Positions 56,121 through 64,000 of a stretch of 64,000 nucleotides of DNA are shown piece after piece (the first letter of the stretch is position 1; each line of letters starts with the position of its first letter). The stretch spans positions 816,894,396 through 816,958,395 of the forward strand of contig NC_081414.1 in assembly GCF_030272615.1 (NCBI RefSeq), in the 5' to 3' direction. A program made the translations under genes and the position numbers. The notes beneath the pieces are model-generated. The model was given only the letters and a program-made list of their open reading frames with translations. It searched no databases and was not told the DNA's origin. Source of the stretch: Cryptomeria japonica (Eukaryota > Streptophyta > Pinopsida > Cupressales > Cupressaceae).

Positions 56121-59100
56121 AGGTTCTGACTTACTCCTGGAAGTCGTAAGGCTAGATGGAGAACATGTCGTACGCATCAGCCCTGAAACTCATTCAACAA
56201 AGATCAAATTGCACATAGAAATCTTTCCATAAATAAATGAAATATTATTGCAAAATCCTTTACAAACGCCATTATCCATTGGCCAAATACATCTAAAACC
56301 ATACATTCCTTAATATATTCCAGGAATTATCCACAAGCATAGCAGAGAAAACAGGAATTTACTTCCATTCATTACACCAAATTAAAACATTACAATGAGG
56401 TAAACAACAATTACCATAATCATTGATCAAAAATGACAGAAAAACATGCGATAATGATCAATTTCCTTTACCAATCCATCTTTATCATAAGATTTAATAA
56501 CATAGAACTAGCTCAAAATATCAGTTTCTACAACCAAATTAGCTTCCATAAAATAAGAGCAACATAAATAACTCAATGGTTACACTTGCCAGGCACAAGA
56601 CAACCTTTCCAAAGACTATGTCCCATAACATAGCGACAAGTTAACACAATTTACTCCATGATACAATAATAACCATCCACATAACTGGAATGCATAACAG
56701 AAAAGGCCACATGTGAGCATGTCTAATGCTCGGTCAATGATAACATGCATGATCAGCATCTCTATGCCTGATCTCATAACAACAATATGATCATAAATAT
56801 CCAATATCTCGCTCAAAGGCTCGATGGTGCTAGGCACACCATAGCGGTGCTACCTTCCATACAAGACCTTTGTGAATATCCCTTGTTGTACAAGGTGGTT
56901 AGCCTCCAAGAGATAGTCACCACACATAGGTAGGTAGTGGATACTAGCTGCATCACAGCCTCACATACCCCCATCCTCAAGGTTCCCTACAACAACTTCC
57001 TCGCACACACTCTACCAATTCCGTATCATACATCCTTGGAGAGGAATTTCACATTTCGACACAAGATCAGCATCCGAAAACAATAAGGATAAACCAGTTC
57101 AGCCACCAAAGCACAGATGAATAAAGATAATAAATCATCAATTCCAACAGTAAGGCAAGAAAATAATCCGGAATTTCAACACCAAATCAAAGTGTAAAAG
57201 ATCACAAGATCGTGGCTAAACCTTCACAGTCAAAGTAGAATAAATTGCTGATCCCCAAAGAAATATAAAGAATATCACAACTGCACATAACAGCACTGTG
57301 TGACTAGCATCTAGCCACCAACGAGGAAGGAAGGAACAACTGACTAGCTATTGCAGTAGCTCATCATGTGGTGCGACATAGTCACACTATCCACATGGCA
57401 TGGCGGTGTGCACCTCGACATCACCCCGCATCACATCGTCACGTGGCATGGCAATACCCCAAGTGGAGAAAACACACAATGGACGTATCCCGCATGGTAG
57501 TGCACCTCGCGGAAAAAGCGTGCGCAAGCCACATCCCGCATAGCGACGTATCTAGAAGGATACTCGCCGTAAGTCAGAGGTATACATGACTCTGGTCCAC
57601 CCACAAGTCTACCAACACAGGCCAGTTGGCAACTTATGTAAGAATAATAACACGCCTCTCAAGAAGACAAGGCAACAGATACTCCAATAGAATCCAACAA
57701 TATGCACAAAAACTACCATCTATATGCTCAGATAAGGAAGAGAATAGGCTGACACACATAAACCTATAAATAGATTCATCAAAGGGAAAGTATTGAGTAC
57801 ACCTTGATACAGTTTAGTAGTACAACTATATCATTCCTCGAAGTAGAGAAGCTAAAGTCGCTTCGCGTCGACATTACTCGCACGCCAATCCATACTATTC
57901 AAGGAACGGTCGCTTCGAATACTACCCCTTAACATACCGAGTTACCCACAACCCGAGGTTTGGTACTCAGTAGGGAAACAAATAAGCAACATTACATAAA
58001 CAGTATGGTTTCCCATACTCATAAGCAACATATCCTCCATGGTTGATTACTTCACCAACCCATGGGCACACAAGATAAGCACTGGTTTCTCACAATGCAC
58101 ATAAAACACCAATACTGGTTTAGTCACATTACGGGGAATACTTTTCAGTACGCTAAATTCTATACAAGGAAGATTCCAATTACGCTTTTTACATAATTAA
58201 CTGGATCAAGTTTACTCTAGATTCAAGTACTGAAATTATTACAATTCACAATTACATAAGGAAGTAACATCATTCCTATAGCTTTCTCAAATCTCACTAA
58301 ACATTCATAATTAAATTACTAGCTAAGCAAATTCATTTCTAAAGCTTAAGACTTTCATCTATCACTATGAAGCCAAGGCAAACACACCATTTCACATGTT
58401 TTAAAAACATTCAATTTTAATCAATGCACTCTCAATACCATTTCTAAAATTCTTACGATTAGGCAAAGAGAAGGGAAAAGGAGTTTGATAACCAAACCAT
58501 TTCCTACAAAAATGCAAGATCAACAGATCACGCTACATTATAAAATTTCCCACTATAAGCCTATCATTTCAATTACACGGTTTTCATTTCGTTGCCGATT
58601 TAGAAGGATGACAATCAGCCGAACAAAAACATTTCCAATAATTATGGTTGCAACAGGAGGTTCTAGTTTACCAAACAAACAGAGATCAAGAGAAGCAATC
58701 CTTTTTGATAATGCAAGACCTCTTAAGAACACTCACATAAATAATACAATATAGCCACATGTCATAATTGCAACCTATTAGAGGAGATCACATTACGATC
58801 AAGATAAGCAAGGAGCTATTATCCAATTAAAACATATTAATGCATGCACATCAAACAAGCTTTCCATTCGCACTTCCTAAACACATTAAGGTAATTCCAC
58901 ATACCCAACAGCGAGTTCAATGGAGCATTTGCTAAAATAATCTTCAATCAAACTGGTTTAATAAAACACATAAGACAATCTTTCAGGGAACACATTAATA
59001 CTCTCTCAAAGCTACAATAACATGCTCTTTATAATACTTCTTCTACCAACCAAGCAGTTTCACATAATTCATCTATTCGCATATCAATGCACCTTACTAA

Positions 59101-59794
59101 GGTAGAATTTAATCATGCTACTCCTACAACATACATATGGAGAATTCTTTAAACATACACATGCAGTTTTCTCCCATCACCCAAAATAAATTTTTAAACC
59201 CATAGCCCATTTAATAATCTAAAAACATAAGCGACATAAGGCTCACACAAGGGTTCAAGAAGTCACAACCTTTTCTCTTGCAACCAAGAAATTCAATCAA
59301 AGATAATTACACATATCCTAATCATTTAATTTTCCAGAAAGAAAGAGAGAGAGGAATAGTGATAATCATTTAATTTTCTACAAAATAAGCATTCAACAAT
59401 TGCCATACTAGTCCTTCAAGTGGACAACACTAAGCTAGATCATAATCTTTAAACAAACATAATTCGCACTTTCAGATTCAAGGCAAGCACGGACCAATCC
59501 AAACGGATTAGTCTAAAGAGTACAACACTCAAAAAGGAAAGGTACATACGACTCTCTTTCCAAATAAGAGTAACCGTAGACCAAGACATCAATAATCAAA
59601 CAATGCACATATAAGCATTCAAATGCCAACATCGAGAAGGCGAAAACCAGGTGCGAACACACACGTTACACACCAGCTAAGGTCAGCTCAATCACTCACA
59701 TGCAAAAGGAGGACAAGCAAACGCATAAGGTCGATACACCTCACACCAATAGAGGGCACACGCGACACCAGAGATCCCAATGTTTGCAACATGG
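56121..59794 (-). other. Element F internal region, non-coding
   Basis: 3.7 kb without a recognisable retroelement domain. The longest ORFs are below 120 codons and unremarkable. A less AT-rich part at about 57360-57600 holds repeated cgcat/tggca phrases. Confidence 0.8.
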
Positions 59795-59806
59795 GCTCTG
59801 ATACCA
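59795..59806 (-). other. Element F primer binding site
   Basis: Minus strand TGGTATCAGAGC, two bases (TT) after the 5' LTR end. Confidence 0.93.
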
Positions 59807-59808
59807 AA

Positions 59809-62800
59809 TGTAATGCCCCGCCAGGAAACCCCGAAGGGATAAGCCAAAATTACAAGAATAGAGTGCAATTTTTTTTTTTTAAGTTACAACACATAAGATG
59901 CAACAAGATAATAAGATTCAGATTACATAGCGGAAGACTTCAACTAACTCCTAAAGAGTTTCCCAACGAGATTACTTAAATTTTCACAATACACTTAGCT
60001 CACACAATTAATCCAATAAGCTAATTATCATAACAACGAGATAATTCATAGTCAGGATAATTTCTTTCAAAGGACGGAAATATAAATCACAACAAAGATT
60101 CATCCATTAAGATCCATTCATCAACCTCATTCAAGCTTTTCAATTAAAATTACAAACCATACATCTAACATACTAATACACTAGGATTTTCATCGAAAAC
60201 ATAAGAGATCTTTCCAAGCATATTTAAATTACTTAACATCAACTGAGTACAATTCATTACTCTAAGTTACATTATTCCATAATCCAATTCATTGCATTGA
60301 AAGGACGATTTCACACATGCATTACGATAAACCGCATCTCAAGCAATTATGCATTCGATCCACATGGCATTCAAGATAGAACTGAATATAAGCATTTAAA
60401 GTTAATTCCATTATCCACTTAACCATTTTACATAAATTAATCATACATGATAAAGCTGAATAAAAGAAACACAAGAGAATACATCACATAACACCATAGT
60501 GATCTCGGAGTTCACCCCTAAAGGGCTACATCTCCGGGTCTGCGCAACTGCAAGACCCCCTCTGATAAATAATAAGGTTAAGAGTACAAGAGGTTACACC
60601 AAGTACTATCCAGCCGTCAAGGCGATACATAAGCAATATACAACGACCACATCGGTCAATAATACATAAACGATCCTTACAAAGAACAGGATCCAGCTGA
60701 ACATAATCAAGCTAATAACATAAGAGTCCATGAGAGCATCCATAAACTGAGCTATCACCACCCAAGGTCTAACCTGAAACCGACACTCACAAGGGCAGAG
60801 ACAAAAAGGACGACTCTCAAAGGTACTCAAACAGGACAAAACGAAACACACTAGCGAACGTAGGGACAAGTGTCATCACACAACCTGGTATGGATACCAT
60901 GGCAAGTCTTCATAGGTCCCGGCCCATACACTGGTAACCCTGGCAACCTAATCCGAACTTCCGGCCCATCCAAGCCTCGTGTGGACCCACACATCATCTC
61001 GTGAAGACAAGGAAGGTAGTTTGCCATTTCAGGCCTTCTCACAGCATGCCGAATCTATGATAGCATTCGTCCCATGTGTGAGGCACATTATCTTATTTAG
61101 AGATTATTTTCTAATCTACTTAGGTTATCACTTATTAGACTCACTTTCGATGGGTTACCCAGCAGCCACTTTGGGCGCGGCCCCCAATCGAAAGCCACTT
61201 TCCCATACGACACTAGACTAACTCAGACGAACTCAAACCAAGGAATACACATGGTCAGACGAACGGAGTTCAAGAAGAGAAACAATCATCTGGTCAAACA
61301 CGACTCAACGGTAATCACTTACTGACGGTACTCTAACTAGAGACCTGACAACTAAGGTTAACCACGAATCATCATTCGACTCACTCAAGAGGATATGACC
61401 AATTATGACAACATCACAACACAACAGTCAACTCGAAAATCGAGGACTAAAACAAGCACACCAAAACATTTCATACGACAGGGTCCTACCAGACCAAGCA
61501 AAACATGCCATTTCATAATTAAAGCGAATACAGTAATTAAACTCGCAAGGCAATAATCAGAAAGGACAATATTTCCTCAAATTAATTAATCATTAATGAC
61601 GATCAAGTTTTCTACAAGATCTAAAACAACTTACAGTTATCTACCTTATCAAGGGATAAGTCGTTCTTGGTTTTCTAACTCGTTAAAATTCAAGCATTGA
61701 ACAGGCAATTTAAGCCGAATGAGTTTTTAAACCATTTCATATAAATAAAATTCAGACAACCGTTATTCAACTAAAATAAGGTATTTAATCTCCAACAAAC
61801 ATCAATTAATACTTCCATCGTATTACAACGATTTCCCAAAAGCATATTATTCTCTATTTTGTCTTTACACAATACTACCTTAATCGTACTTACAATTCCG
61901 ATTATACTTAACATTAAAATAACCTTCCTTGAATTAATAATAAATATTAAATGCATTTTTTTTTTTATATACTAAAAAAAATACATATATAAGAAAAATA
62001 ACATCTCAACATTAAAATATCTTTCATTAACTTGATATAAATTATCATGTGTTTTTTCCTTTTTCTCTAAACACTAAACAAAATATATATATATATATAT
62101 ATTACCACAACCATTCTTTTTTTTTAAACCATCAAAACGCATTATTAAAAAAAAGGGTAAGTGGGGAGGCGAGCTGGGCGGGCCGTGCCCTAACCCTAGC
62201 CACCGTCCACCACGAAATCGCTATGGAGCCCATGCGGGCGGCGCCGCTGCGGTGCCCGCAGGTCCGCGGCGCCCTGTGGCCACCGCGGCCCTGCGGCCAC
62301 CGCAGTGAGCCGCGGCCGAAGGCCTAACACCTGCGAATGGTGGGGGGAGGAACCAGGGGGATGAGCTGGGAATGAAGGGGGGTGCGAGCGGTGGAGAGGG
62401 GAGGAGGAGCGGGTGGAGCTCCGCTCCCCGCCTCCCATCCCCAAACACAGTCCGAGCACAAAAAAAAAACAATGACGCCCAGGTTCGAACGCCAGCATTC
62501 GAAACTTGCTTCGAACACACAGTTCGAAATTTTAATATTAATTTGCTAATAAAAAAAAACACAGTTCGACTAAAATGAACGCCCAACTCGGCATAATAAA
62601 TAAATATTTTCCATTTGTAAACACAGTTCGAACTATTAAGCAAAACGTCCGTCACAGAATTGAAATAAATTTCGATTCAATTTAAATTCGAATTAAACAA
62701 AATAAGATTGATATCATGTTTTCATGTAGGGTTTTCTCATTCTCTACAAAAGCCCAAGGGTTTCAAACGCCCAAAATCAAGGAGGAATAACCAGCATCTC

Positions 62801-63852
62801 AAAACCAAAAACTCAAAACCAAATTTTCCAGCCAAATTCATATGAACAATCAAATTGATTTTCAATAACCAATTCAGACTCCTACCTCAATTCGCAATCC
62901 TGGTATGGCTGAGGGAGAGCCCACCTGTCAGATTCCCCAAAATCTCCTCCAAAATTGTCCATCCTTCCAATTTCCCAAATTTGGGTAATATGGAGGAGTT
63001 GACCCAAAAATTCCATTTTTTGGAATAAAAACTTTTATTTACCAATAATCCTCTAAATTTAATCCTTTTTAACAATATCAACAATATAGCTTGCTATTTC
63101 AATTAAAAATTCGATTTCCTCATTTAAACAAATTTAGCCGTTCTAATTTAATAATCCGACAGAATACAGTCAATCCATTGCGATAATAAAAACCAACTTT
63201 CTTTTCGACAACATATATAATAATGCATTTAATAATCGAAATCAGCCATTAAATTCAAATTTACTTCCAATCTAAAACGAGCAGTTCATTAACAACGAAA
63301 AAAACGCATAACGAATACCAAATTAATTTAATCCATTAATCCTCAATGCATTAACGCATATTAATCAAGATAATTACTAAAGACTAGATAATCAATTAAC
63401 CCAACACACCAGGCACGCAAATCGAGAAAGTCAACCAAACAGACGACTCGCAAACCCAAACAAAAAGGGGTAACCGACGACGACTGACGATGCTCACTTG
63501 AGCACGACTAAGGTCGACTAGGGTCTTACGACCACCTAATCCAACTCTAAGGATTAAAAGGTATGCTCAAACCTGCAAAACCAGGTGACGACGAACCTCA
63601 CACTCATGCGACTTCGTACCTGAAATCTCCTGCAACCAACGATCATACATGCATACATATATAATAACTTAATGAATGCGTTAGCTCGATGAATACCATG
63701 AAATAAGAACACTAAACAACTAGCATAAAACTAGTGAGAAAACCACATCAATAGCTATGCGTAAAATCAACATCTGATTATAATCATAATATCACGATAA
63801 ACTGATCAAGATTAAACCAAGGTTAGAGATCGATCACGGTAGGGGTACTACA
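59809..63852 (-). repeat. Element F 5' LTR
   Basis: 4,044 bp, nearly identical to 52067-56108, including the GC island at about 62155-62440. Most differences are transitions. Confidence 0.93.
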
Positions 63853-63857
63853 TCAAT

Positions 63858-64000
63858 CGTCGAATCAAATTCTCAAAATCTATAAATTTAGGATGAATCT
63901 CCATTATCAACAACCACTATTTTCATAATTCTTGTGCATCTATCTTGCAAGTTTTCATAAAGTGTGACTTTGAGAGACATCACCAAAGAAGGAGAACAAT
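63858..64000 (+). repeat. Gypsy-like LTR H, continuation after F
   Basis: Resumes after the F TSD. No LTR end is seen before the window stops. Confidence 0.5.

Larger units (their letters stand above)
52067..63852 (-). mobile_element. Non-coding LTR element F with 4-kb LTRs (LARD-like)
   Basis: 11,786 bp, TSD tcaat at 52062-52066 and 63853-63857. LTRs 52067-56108 and 59809-63852, internal part only 3.7 kb. PBS and PPT both read on the minus strand. No gag or pol motif in any frame, so it would need enzymes from another element. About 25-30 LTR differences counted by eye in 4.04 kb (under 1 percent) make it the youngest insertion here. Confidence 0.93.

Overview
This is a plant nuclear window made almost entirely of nested LTR retrotransposons. 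I see no intact host gene, no rRNA or tRNA gene and no CRISPR array. The evidence for a plant is: Ty1/copia and Ty3/gypsy polyproteins, initiator-Met-tRNA primer sites (TGGTATCAGAGC), a dual-RNase-H (Tat-type) gypsy element, a captured plant mobile domain (PMD) gene, and decay dominated by C-to-T/G-to-A changes as expected of methylated plant DNA. The deep nesting and long elements suggest a large genome, possibly a gymnosperm, but the sequence alone does not prove this.

Layout. Boundaries, TG..CA ends, target-site duplications (TSDs), primer binding sites (PBS) and polypurine tracts (PPT) give a five-level nest. Outermost is D2 (minus strand, 48145-49636, running off the left side). Element E (plus, 45765-48144) lies inside D2, and D1 (minus, 42993-45764 plus 1-265) lies inside E. 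Copia element A (plus, 558-42992) lies inside D1. A in turn carries three separate insertions: copia B (1469-7490, TSD ctata) in its leader, the 16.1-kb gypsy G (minus, 13209-29340, TSD gtggc) in its 3' LTR, and the 13.3-kb copia C (29492-42819, TSD ataat) further along the same LTR. C is a three-LTR tandem dimer. A also has the remnant of a tandem partner at 262-557, because its first LTR is preceded by a PPT and followed by a PBS.

Right side. 49637-51337 is unassigned AT-rich DNA with a degenerate ~80-bp repeat. A gypsy-like LTR (H) starts at 51338 and runs past the window end. It is interrupted by F (52067-63852, minus, TSD tcaat), a non-coding LTR element with two nearly identical 4.04-kb LTRs.

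Most interesting part. G has a gag-protease-G-patch-RT-RNaseH-archaeal RNaseH-integrase polyprotein on the minus strand. Facing it is a degraded PMD gene on the plus strand with a predicted intron (14385-15191) whose splice joins the frame exactly. That intron holds a ~20-bp minisatellite, also found in the gag leader in the matching transcriptional orientation, and seven hairpin units with a conserved loop and covarying stems. All coding regions in the window are broken by stops or frameshifts. F is the youngest insertion by its LTR similarity.
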